Below the pieces are notes generated by a model. It worked only from the letters and a program-made list of their open reading frames with translations. It ran no database searches and had not been told where the DNA came from. Source: JBKEDH01 sp047975295 (GTDB lineage: Bacteria > Bacteroidota > Bacteroidia > Flavobacteriales > Flavobacteriaceae). Taken from it: a DNA stretch of 6,205 nucleotides. Shown piece after piece: positions 1 to 6,205 of this stretch. The stretch is from contig JBKEDH010000124.1 in assembly GCA_047975295.1 (NCBI GenBank), positions 1 through 6,205 of the forward strand, given 5' to 3'. Made by a program: the position numbers and the translations under genes. Position 1 is the first letter of the stretch. Every line of letters begins with the position of its first letter.

Positions 1-2
1 TA

Positions 3-1442
3 TTAAAAACACACATAATAGTATTGTTGGGCTCTTTAATGTTTGCTTCTTGCGACAATTACTTGGATGTCCAACCCGAAGACAAATATTTGGAAGAACA
101 AGTATTTAGTTCTAAAACCACGATTTTAAATGCCTTGAACGGTGTTTATGGCAATATGACAAATTCATCCACTTATGGTGGCGATTTAACTATGGCAACG
201 GTAGATGTATTAGGGCAACGTTATAAAGCTCCTACCAATATACACACTTGGTTTTACCATGCCAGTTATACCTACGATGAAGATGCGGTAAAAACATCCT
301 TCAATAATATTTGGACTGCACAATATGCCACTATCCTAAGTATTAACAACCTTATAATAGGACTTGATAAATATCCAAAATTATTAGCCACCGAAGTAGA
401 ACATATACTTAAAGGCGAACTCTATGGCCTACGCGCCATGTTACATTTCGATTTGCTACGTTTGTTTGGCCCTGTTTATAGTACCAATGCCGGAGATAAT
501 GCCATACCATATTACACCGATAACTCGGGAGAGACCCTCCCACTATCTTCCGCAAAAAAAGTAATAGACATGGTTTTGGCCGATTTACAATTGGCAGAAG
601 ATTTTCTTTCCAACGATCCCGTAATAACAAAAGGACCACAAAATGTTGGTTTGGCTTTAATTGAACTGGATAATGAAAAATTCGAAAAATCCAGACATTA
701 CCGTTTTAATTATTATGCAGTAAAAGCATTGCAGGCACGCGCCAATTTGTATGCAGGCAATACCAACGAAGCCCTGATTGCCGCAAAATATGTTATCGAA
801 AATACAACCGAATGGTTTCCTTGGATTGTTCGTGCCAATGTTTTTGATGAACCTAGACATCCCGATCGCCAGTTCTCTTCCGAGGTTATTTTTGGTCTAT
901 CCAACCCATCTTTGTACCAGCGCTACAGGGATTATTTTACGCCTGCTCTAGAGGACTCTAAAATATTAGTGACGGAAGAAAGTATTCTCCATCAAATTTT
1001 TGATGGCAATACAAGCGATTACCGCTACGCTCCCTCATGGTTTCAACCAAAATCGGGTGAAAAAACATATAAAACCTTTTACAAATTTGAAGATGTAACC
1101 GAAAAAACAACTGGATTTCGATATTTACAACCTTTAATCCGTATAAGCGAAATGTATTATATCGCAGCCGAAACCGAAACCGACCCTACCGTAGCTCTAG
1201 GGTACTTAAATACGGTTAGGAGTAAACGTGGTATTCCCGAATTAACCGAAGTAGCAGATATCCAATCTGAAATTTTAAAAGAATACAAACGCGAATTTTA
1301 TGGTGAAGGACAACTGTTCTTTTATTACAAACGCTTAAATTTTGAAACTATCGAGAATGGCTATAATTCAGATTTAATAAGCATGGGCTCTCTGCAATAT
1401 GTAGTACCGCTACCCCAATCTGAAACCGAGTATCTCAACTAA
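3..1442 (+). CDS. SusD/RagB family nutrient-uptake outer-membrane lipoprotein (5' partial)
   Basis: This is the substrate-binding lid lipoprotein that pairs with a SusC/RagA TonB-dependent transporter at the outer membrane. The reading frame is open to the left edge. Sixteen residues with a Lys and a hydrophobic run precede the Cys at 51-53 (FASC lipobox), so only a few start codons are missing. A TTG at 24 would leave nine residues and no basic n-region, so it is unlikely to be the start. Numbering from 24, family hallmarks appear in order: CDNYLDVQPED after the lipid site, NALNGVYGNM (36-45), a TPR-like helix with LYGLRAMLHFDLLRLFGPVY (133-152), FNYYAVKALQARANLYAGN (228-246), LIRISEMYYIAAE (371-383), LNTVRSKRGIPEL (395-407), a KREFYGEGQ segment (422-430) and the terminal PLPQSE. 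About 480 residues in total is ordinary for the family. The DUF4843 gene follows after 14 bp. The family is certain; the ligand is not shown by the sequence. Confidence 0.96.
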   Translation, partial: LKTHIIVLLGSLMFASCDNYLDVQPEDKYLEEQVFSSKTTILNALNGVYGNMTNSSTYGGDLTMATVDVLGQRYKAPTNIHTWFYHASYTYDEDAVKTSFNNIWTAQYATILSINNLIIGLDKYPKLLATEVEHILKGELYGLRAMLHFDLLRLFGPVYSTNAGDNAIPYYTDNSGETLPLSSAKKVIDMVLADLQLAEDFLSNDPVITKGPQNVGLALIELDNEKFEKSRHYRFNYYAVKALQARANLYAGNTNEALIAAKYVIENTTEWFPWIVRANVFDEPRHPDRQFSSEVIFGLSNPSLYQRYRDYFTPALEDSKILVTEESILHQIFDGNTSDYRYAPSWFQPKSGEKTYKTFYKFEDVTEKTTGFRYLQPLIRISEMYYIAAETETDPTVALGYLNTVRSKRGIPELTEVADIQSEILKEYKREFYGEGQLFFYYKRLNFETIENGYNSDLISMGSLQYVVPLPQSETEYLN

Positions 1443-1456
1443 TTAAAACTAAAATC

Positions 1457-2242
1457 ATGGAAAAATATAAATATATCCTAACTTTAATCGGCAGCATAAC
1501 TTTGCTTTTTAGTGCTTGTTCCAAAGACGAACTGGAACAATTCGACACAAATACAAGCCATATATATTTTGAATGGGCAAAAGAAGGAACCAATGGCCTA
1601 GGACTTAAGTCCAGTCAATATATTGACAGTTTAAACATCTCATTTGCTTACGAATTGCCTTCCTTTACAGATAGTATTATAAACGTACCTGTAAAACTTC
1701 TGGGCTATACAACTAAAACAGAACGCGTTGTTAATTTAAAAGTTTTAACATCCAGTTCGGCTATACAGGACACACACTACGAAATACCCACCTCGGTAAC
1801 GTTTCCTGCCGATTCGGTACGCACCTATATACCAGTAAAAATTAAAAGGGACGCAGCGTTAAAAGATCAAGTTGCAGCATTAAAATTCGAATTGTTACCA
1901 AACCAATATTTTGATACAGCTATTTTCACAACACAAGAATCAACAGACGTCGATAGAGCGATTAGTTTTACGCAATTCGAAATAACATTTTCAGACATCT
2001 TGACCGAACCAAAATATTGGTTTATTCTTAAAAATTATCTCGGCGATTTTTCTGCTAAAAAATTATACTTATTTGCAGAATTAAATGGTATTTCTGTGCC
2101 AAATTACAACGAACTTCCCAACATCAGTACCTTTCTTGCCCAAGTACGTATTTTAAAAACCTATCTCGCCCAACAAAAAGCAGCAGGCACACCAATACTG
2201 GAAGAAGATGGTACCGAAATGAAATTAGGCCCCTATGCTTAA
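1457..2242 (+). CDS. DUF4843 domain-containing lipoprotein
   Basis: This is a small predicted surface lipoprotein of 261 residues resembling the DUF4843 family, which is commonly encoded directly after SusD and whose biochemical role I cannot state. The signal peptide covers residues 1-20 with a FSAC lipobox and Cys21. The sequence SKDELE follows, matching the Lys plus acidic pattern of Bacteroidota lipoprotein surface-export signals. The mature part begins with HIYFEW (35-40). It continues with a beta-rich region: INVPVKLLGY (75-84), DTHYEIP (105-111), and a TFPADS...YIPVKIKR stretch (115-131) like an immunoglobulin-type or Calx-beta-like sandwich. The C-terminal part has EPKYWFILKNYLGDFSAKK (184-202), typical of this family. 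The ATG at 1457 lies 14 bp after the SusD stop in an A-rich spacer without a Shine-Dalgarno site, usual for this phylum. The gene is intact and probably co-transcribed with susD. Family assignment is from recalled motif style, not a profile search. Confidence 0.85.
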   Translation: MEKYKYILTLIGSITLLFSACSKDELEQFDTNTSHIYFEWAKEGTNGLGLKSSQYIDSLNISFAYELPSFTDSIINVPVKLLGYTTKTERVVNLKVLTSSSAIQDTHYEIPTSVTFPADSVRTYIPVKIKRDAALKDQVAALKFELLPNQYFDTAIFTTQESTDVDRAISFTQFEITFSDILTEPKYWFILKNYLGDFSAKKLYLFAELNGISVPNYNELPNISTFLAQVRILKTYLAQQKAAGTPILEEDGTEMKLGPYA

Positions 2243-2264
2243 TAATAACCAAAAAATAAAACAC

Positions 2265-3776
2265 ATGAAAATAAAGTATATAAAATTAAAACTTCTATCT
2301 GTATTAAGCATCCTAATATTAGGAGTTTCTTGTATGGAAGACGAAGGCAATTACGATTATACCGCTATTAACGAAGTGATATTTAGTAACATAAACTCCA
2401 AATATACCATTAATAGGTTCGACCACTTGGAAATAACACCTAATTTAGATTTTACCCAAGATATTGATGGTTCCGGGAACTACGAGTACACATGGAAAAT
2501 AATCAATGATATTGGTGGAGGTGCTATTAAAACGGTATTATCTTCCGAAAGAAATTTAAACGAACCCATAACCTTATTACCGGGAAATTACTATGGTTAT
2601 TTTTTTGTTAAAGATCTAAGTACAGGTGTAGAATACCAATATGTAGGTGAAAGTTTGTCGGCTGGCTCAAACCACCAATACAGTTTCGATCTTGAAGTAG
2701 TAAACAGTCTTTACGAAGGTTGGTTGGTACTAAGCGAGGCCAATGGTGCTCCAAGACTGGATATGGTATCTAAAATAAATGATACGTTTTCAACAGTTAC
2801 CGATGTTTTGGGTGGATCTACTTTAACATTAACCGGCAGTCCCAAATTTGTATATGCATATGCATACGATTTCAATTTTTATGGCATATACGTTTCGACA
2901 TCAGGTAATGGTACAACAAAAGTAGAACCCAATACATTCGATTGGATACCCGAATATGGTATTGGTGCCGAGTTTGTAACATCACAACCATACGATTTAG
3001 AGGTAGAACATCTTGAGGCTCAATCTGGAACAATCTCTTTTGCTATTTTAGATGGCAATGCCTATTTCTATTACAAAACACAATCACTCAAATACAGTAA
3101 TACTATTAATCAAATTGGAGGTATTCCTTTTAAAGTAGCTCCTATGATAGGTAAAGGGGAAAGCAGCGGATACGCAATACTTTACGACACCGACAACAAA
3201 CGTTTTGTTAGATCCCGTTTGGGCAATGTAAGTACCTTTGCTCCGGCTTCGTCAACCAAATTTGACTACAATAATACCGAAATGAATTTGGTATATATCA
3301 TCAGTAACAATTATGCAGGACTTTTGGGAGCAGCCACTTTTTCTATTTTAAAAGATCCGGCAACCTCCAAATTTTACATGGCCTATGTTAACGCTTCTAC
3401 TTCCGAACAGGTATTTTATGGTGAAATTACGGCTACCGATTTTGACCAAGCTACACAATACGCCATAAATCCCGAATTTGGATATTTGTTCTATACTGTT
3501 GGAAACAAAGTATATAAATACGATTTTAACTTAGAAACAACCGATATGGTTCTTGATAAAGGCACCAACGAAATAACGTTGATTAAATTTCACGATTTCT
3601 TTAGCAATAAAGCCGAATATGTTACAAAAGAAAATCATTTAATGGTGTGCAGCTATACAGAAAATGAAGGTGTTATTGAGTTTTATTCGGTACCCGAACT
3701 TAGTTCACAAATAAATTTAGAAACAACTTATACAGGTTTTGGAAAAATAAAAAGTGTAAGCTATAGAGAACGTTAA
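2265..3776 (+). CDS. PKD-like family surface lipoprotein
   Basis: This is a 503-residue lipoprotein resembling the PKD-like family found beside SusD and DUF4843 genes. It probably acts as an accessory subunit of the SusCD complex, but no reaction is known to me. I chose ATG 2265 over the in-frame ATG 2235. The later start gives a compact basic signal peptide (MKIKYIKLKLL...) with Cys23, whereas 2235 adds ten hydrophilic residues and overlaps the previous stop. The lipobox is GVSC, with an unusual Gly at -3. MEDEGNYDY follows the Cys: an acidic surface-export-like patch and the GNYDY family signature. Residues 29-145 look like one or two Ig/PKD-like beta domains (EYTWKI at 74-79, LLPGNYYGYFFVKD at 104-117). 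EGWLVLSEANGAPRLDM (151-167) is characteristic. Residues 190-500 hold repeated aromatic beta-strand units (GYAILYDTDNKRF, SKFYMAYV, GYLFYTVGNKVYKYDF) that suggest a beta-propeller; this is inference. The gap to the DUF4843 gene is 22 bp. Confidence 0.88.
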   Translation: MKIKYIKLKLLSVLSILILGVSCMEDEGNYDYTAINEVIFSNINSKYTINRFDHLEITPNLDFTQDIDGSGNYEYTWKIINDIGGGAIKTVLSSERNLNEPITLLPGNYYGYFFVKDLSTGVEYQYVGESLSAGSNHQYSFDLEVVNSLYEGWLVLSEANGAPRLDMVSKINDTFSTVTDVLGGSTLTLTGSPKFVYAYAYDFNFYGIYVSTSGNGTTKVEPNTFDWIPEYGIGAEFVTSQPYDLEVEHLEAQSGTISFAILDGNAYFYYKTQSLKYSNTINQIGGIPFKVAPMIGKGESSGYAILYDTDNKRFVRSRLGNVSTFAPASSTKFDYNNTEMNLVYIISNNYAGLLGAATFSILKDPATSKFYMAYVNASTSEQVFYGEITATDFDQATQYAINPEFGYLFYTVGNKVYKYDFNLETTDMVLDKGTNEITLIKFHDFFSNKAEYVTKENHLMVCSYTENEGVIEFYSVPELSSQINLETTYTGFGKIKSVSYRER

Positions 3777-3777
3777 A

Positions 3778-3848
3778 AGTGTGTAAAAACCAAGGCATTT
3801 AAAAAATATTAGTACACAAAAAATAACAAAACACCTATCATACACACT
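3778..3848 (+). repeat. 8-bp inverted repeat with a competing 6-bp partner
   Basis: AGTGTGTA at 3778-3785, starting just after the PKD-like stop, is the exact reverse complement of TACACACT at 3841-3848, with a 55-nt loop. The inner part of the same left arm (TGTGTA, 3780-3785) can instead pair with TACACA at 3813-3818. The two pairings are mutually exclusive. Both stems are short and AT-rich and no T tract follows, so this does not look like an intrinsic terminator. Chance is a real possibility. Confidence 0.3.
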
Positions 3849-3877
3849 AATAAACAAATACTATGTTATTAGACCTT

Positions 3878-3917
3878 ATAGACTTTGTAAACTGTCACGG
3901 TTCAAAACATAGACTTT
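3878..3917 (+). repeat. 9-bp direct repeat ATAGACTTT
   Basis: ATAGACTTT occurs at 3878-3886 and again at 3909-3917. The start-to-start distance is 31 bp, close to three helical turns, and the second copy ends 17 bp before the preferred TlpA start. The geometry would suit a pair of regulator half-sites. The repeat is short and AT-rich, and no third copy was noticed in the other intergenic spacers. Confidence 0.25.
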
Positions 3918-3934
3918 CCACAAAATATAAATAT

Positions 3935-5314
3935 ATGAAACTCAAAAAAACAGCATTATTATTACTTTTGGCAATTGCCGTAATATCTTGTAACAACAAA
4001 ATACCAGACAGCAATGGCTATACCGGTATAACCGGAATTGTTGATATGCCTTATGTCGATGAGGTAACGCTTTTAAAAGTAGAGCACGGAGAATCGGTAC
4101 AAATGGCAACCTCAAAAATAACCAAAAGCAACACTTTTGGTTTTAACATAAAACCCGAACACGAAGGTTTTTACGTGCTTGATACCAAAGTAGCCAAAAT
4201 ACCTTTATACCTAAAAGGCAACCAACAATTAAACATCATTTATAATGCCGATGGTTATGTACAGAACAATATTCCCGACCAAGAAAACAAAATACTGTAC
4301 AATTGGGTAAAACTTACCGATACCCTACAGAATTTCGATTTTTTACGTCGAAAAAATACAACCTATGTTGAGTTCTTTCCGTTTTACACCAAGTTTATCC
4401 CCGAAATGGAAAAACAAAAAGAACAAGTTAATACGCCAAATAAGCATTTCAATATACTAATGAAGAAATACATCGATGTACAAATTGAAAACACAGCATT
4501 ATCATTTCTGTTCACACCACGCACAATCCACCCAAAAAAAGAACAATTAGCGTTATTTTATAATGATTTTATGGCAAGCGACAATTTAAACACAACAGCT
4601 ATTCTCGATGTACCAGATGGATTAAAAACATTACGCATACATCAACTTTTTAAGGCAACATTTAAAATTGAAAACATACCAAATAAAGAAAAGCTAACAT
4701 GGATGGTAAACGATGTTAAAAACGATACACTAAGAGGATATATAGCGTGGCAACACTTAAAAGTATTTAAGGAGTATAACGAAAACTATTTGAATTTTAT
4801 AGAACCTTTACGCAATGATATTGCCCTAAGCGATTATACAAAACAAAAGGTGGATGATTTCGAACTTACCATAAAAACCATGGATCCCGGTACCCAAGGT
4901 TATCCTTTTACTTATAAGAACCAACACGGAAAAGAATATAAGTTTAGCGATTTTAAAGGTAAAGTTATATATATCGACGTTTGGGCAACATGGTGTGCCC
5001 CTTGTAAGCAACAAATACCGTATTTAAAACAATTGGAAAAGGAACTGCACGGAAAAAATATTGAATTTATAAGTATTTCGGTAGATAAACCCAAAGATTA
5101 CGAAAAATGGAAAAAATACGTTAATAACCAACAGCTTACGGGCGTACAGTTAATTTCAGAAGATGCTTTTAATACAAGCATTGCAAAAGATTATAAAATC
5201 AATGCCATTCCAAGATTTTTATTGTTCGATACCGAAGGAAAAATTGTTGATGCCAATGCCAAGCGCCCTTCCGACCCCGAACTTAAAAAACAATTACTCA
5301 GCTTATTAAAATAA
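3935..5314 (+). CDS. TlpA/ResA-like thiol-disulfide oxidoreductase lipoprotein
   Basis: This is a 459-residue lipoprotein with a C-terminal thioredoxin fold, predicted to reduce or exchange disulfides in the periplasm. ATG 3935 is preferred because it gives a textbook signal peptide (MKLKKTALLLLLAIAVISC; lipobox VISC, Cys19). The in-frame ATG at 3863 would bury it behind 24 hydrophilic residues. The domains run as follows. Residues 30-105 form a beta-rich N-terminal domain like those (for example DUF4369) often fused to Bacteroidota TlpA proteins. A long helical middle follows (about 115-318). The thioredoxin domain spans about 321-459, with VIYIDVWATWCAPCKQQ (344-360). The redox pair is Cys354/Cys357 in WCAPC, and Pro426 in AIPRF is the expected cis-proline, so the active site looks intact. 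NNKIPDSN follows the lipid cysteine without an acidic cluster, favouring a periplasm-facing protein. A protease gene follows after 25 bp. The specific substrate is unknown. Confidence 0.93.
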   Translation: MKLKKTALLLLLAIAVISCNNKIPDSNGYTGITGIVDMPYVDEVTLLKVEHGESVQMATSKITKSNTFGFNIKPEHEGFYVLDTKVAKIPLYLKGNQQLNIIYNADGYVQNNIPDQENKILYNWVKLTDTLQNFDFLRRKNTTYVEFFPFYTKFIPEMEKQKEQVNTPNKHFNILMKKYIDVQIENTALSFLFTPRTIHPKKEQLALFYNDFMASDNLNTTAILDVPDGLKTLRIHQLFKATFKIENIPNKEKLTWMVNDVKNDTLRGYIAWQHLKVFKEYNENYLNFIEPLRNDIALSDYTKQKVDDFELTIKTMDPGTQGYPFTYKNQHGKEYKFSDFKGKVIYIDVWATWCAPCKQQIPYLKQLEKELHGKNIEFISISVDKPKDYEKWKKYVNNQQLTGVQLISEDAFNTSIAKDYKINAIPRFLLFDTEGKIVDANAKRPSDPELKKQLLSLLK

Positions 5315-5339
5315 ACTATTTTATCTCAAAAAAAATACC

Positions 5340-6205
5340 ATGAATTTTAAATATATAACACTACTGGTTTTAATTATCGGTTTCTTGGGCTGTAACTCCA
5401 ACCAAAACCAACAACCTGTTACAGAAATACCTGTAAGCACCGAAACCGTAATGGTTAAAAACGAAGCACCAAAACATAGTTCGGTTTATGTAAACGGTGT
5501 TACAAGCAAAGCCGAAAAACTTTTAAGTGCCAACAACTACACACCCTTTGGAACCTTACAGACCCAAAAACTGGATCGTATCGAAGAAAGCTCCGAAATT
5601 ACCGTACAAACCGCTCCTCAAAGTATAAAAACAGGTAATCAAATGTATAACCATTTACAGGAAAGCACTATGTACATAGGCTCATCGTATTTATGCGGAA
5701 AATGCCCAAATGTACATTTAACACATGCTTCGGGTTTTGTAATACACGAAAAGGGCGTAATTGTTACCAATTACCATGTTATCGAGGTTAAGGAAGGTGT
5801 CGATGTGTCGGCTATTTTTGCAGCCGATAATGAAGGTAATGTATATCCGGTATCAAAAATCCTTTCGGCAAGTCAATCTAACGATATCGCCATATTGCAA
5901 TTGGATACCAAAGGCAAAACATTAAAAGCCTTACCGTTTGCCCAACAGGAAATAGTAGGAGAAGATGTGTTCGCTATGGGACACCCGTTCAACAATACTT
6001 TTTTTATAACCAAAGGCATTGTGGCCCAAAAATACATAAGCGAACATTCGGGCGAGCCCAAAATAGCCATCACTGCCAATTTTGGACAAGGAGCCAGCGG
6101 AGGTCCGGTAGTTAACAATAAAGGTGAAGTGGTAGGCGTTATAAGCGCCACTTATATGCACTATACCAATGGCTCAAAATCCAAAGGCGATTTACAACTT
6201 GTGGT
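5340..6205 (+). CDS. Trypsin-like (S1C/HtrA-like) serine protease lipoprotein (3' partial)
   Basis: The ATG at 5340 opens a frame that stays open to the right edge, giving 288 complete codons with the C-terminus unseen. The signal peptide (MNFKYITLLVLIIGFLGC) ends in a lipobox with Cys18, followed by a flexible Asn/Gln tether (NSNQNQQP). Residues 26-110 match nothing I recognise. The chymotrypsin-fold domain then starts (about 111 onward): ASGFVI, then His146 in VTNYHVIE, Asp182 in SNDIAIL and Ser253 in GQGASGGPVVN, so the full catalytic triad is present. AMGHP and TKGIV are also typical of S1C-type peptidases. Just before the domain core sits CGKC (Cys119, Cys122), a possible disulfide or metal pair. 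No PDZ domain is visible before the window ends, so DegP-like and single-domain Trypsin_2-type architectures cannot be separated. No acidic cluster follows Cys18, suggesting periplasmic orientation. The gene starts 25 bp after the TlpA-like stop with no terminator between, so the pair is probably co-transcribed. Confidence 0.9.
   Translation, partial: MNFKYITLLVLIIGFLGCNSNQNQQPVTEIPVSTETVMVKNEAPKHSSVYVNGVTSKAEKLLSANNYTPFGTLQTQKLDRIEESSEITVQTAPQSIKTGNQMYNHLQESTMYIGSSYLCGKCPNVHLTHASGFVIHEKGVIVTNYHVIEVKEGVDVSAIFAADNEGNVYPVSKILSASQSNDIAILQLDTKGKTLKALPFAQQEIVGEDVFAMGHPFNNTFFITKGIVAQKYISEHSGEPKIAITANFGQGASGGPVVNNKGEVVGVISATYMHYTNGSKSKGDLQLV

Larger units (their letters stand above)
3777..3934 (+). 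other. 158-bp intergenic gap, possible unit boundary
   Basis: This is the longest non-coding stretch in the window and separates the SusD/DUF4843/PKD-like trio from the TlpA/protease pair. It is strongly A-rich at both ends. I see no GC-rich stem followed by a T run, so there is no convincing intrinsic terminator. I also see no clean match to the Bacteroidota promoter pattern (TTG, then TAnnTTTG); the nearest candidate, TATAGACTTTG at 3877-3887, has one base too many between TA and TTTG. The gap carries a pair of competing inverted repeats and a 9-bp direct repeat, described separately. It could hold a weak internal promoter or an mRNA leader for the TlpA gene, or it may simply be spacer. An in-frame ATG at 3863 would extend the TlpA protein into this gap but is judged unlikely. 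Confidence 0.5.

Noticed and set aside
24..26. TTG as the start codon of the SusD gene
   Set aside because: The frame is open upstream with a Lys and hydrophobic residues completing a normal signal peptide; the true start lies left of the window.
409..904. Three reverse-strand open frames of 63-76 codons inside the SusD gene
   Set aside because: They lie wholly within a strongly supported SusD gene, have no recognisable domains or leaders, and read as low-quality shadows.
2235..2264. ATG 2235 as the start of the PKD-like gene, overlapping the DUF4843 stop
   Set aside because: It adds ten hydrophilic residues before an already complete basic signal peptide beginning at 2265.
3877..3887. TATAGACTTTG as a Bacteroidota -7 promoter element
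   Set aside because: The spacing between TA and TTTG is three bases instead of two, and no TTG sits at a suitable distance upstream.
4826..5094. Two reverse-strand open frames opposite the thioredoxin domain
   Set aside because: They are antisense to the WCAPC-containing region, whose forward-frame identity is unambiguous; their Cys-rich look comes from the antisense reading of that conserved segment.
5315..5339. Terminator between the TlpA-like and protease genes
   Set aside because: The 25-bp spacer is A/T-rich with no stem-loop, so read-through is more likely.
5873..6161. Two overlapping reverse-strand open frames near the right edge
   Set aside because: They are antisense to the protease domain carrying the Asp182 and Ser253 motifs; no independent coding evidence.

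Overview
The window looks like chromosomal DNA from a member of the Bacteroidota, most likely the Flavobacteriia. It is AT-rich, its starts lack clear Shine-Dalgarno sequences and sit in A/T-rich leaders, and all five genes encode lipoproteins, including a SusD/RagB family protein. I cannot name the genus. No RNA gene, mobile element, CRISPR array or strong terminator was found. Reverse-strand open frames all lie inside forward genes and look like shadows.

Layout (all + strand): (1) a SusD/RagB outer-membrane lipoprotein, 3..1442, missing only a few N-terminal codons at the window edge; (2) a DUF4843-type lipoprotein, 1457..2242; (3) a PKD-like family lipoprotein, 2265..3776; (4) a 158-bp gap, the only sizeable non-coding stretch; (5) a TlpA/ResA-type thioredoxin-fold lipoprotein, 3935..5314; (6) a trypsin-like (S1C/HtrA-like) serine protease lipoprotein starting at 5340 and running off the right edge with its catalytic triad already complete. 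Genes 1-3 are separated by 14 and 22 bp and genes 5-6 by 25 bp, so the set is probably one operon, or two units split at the 158-bp gap.

Interpretation: SusD next to DUF4843 and PKD-like lipoproteins is a recurrent Bacteroidota arrangement, normally behind a SusC/RagA TonB-dependent transporter, which would lie just left of this window. No glycoside hydrolase, polysaccharide lyase or sulfatase is present; the visible enzymes are a thiol-disulfide protein and a protease. This favours uptake of a peptide or protein-derived ligand over a glycan, though this is inference. Residues after the lipidated cysteine are acidic in proteins 1-3 and Asn/Gln-rich in the last two, suggesting a surface-exposed capture complex supported by two periplasm-facing enzymes. 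Two genes (PKD-like and TlpA-like) have longer in-frame starts that bury the signal peptide; the shorter starts are preferred.
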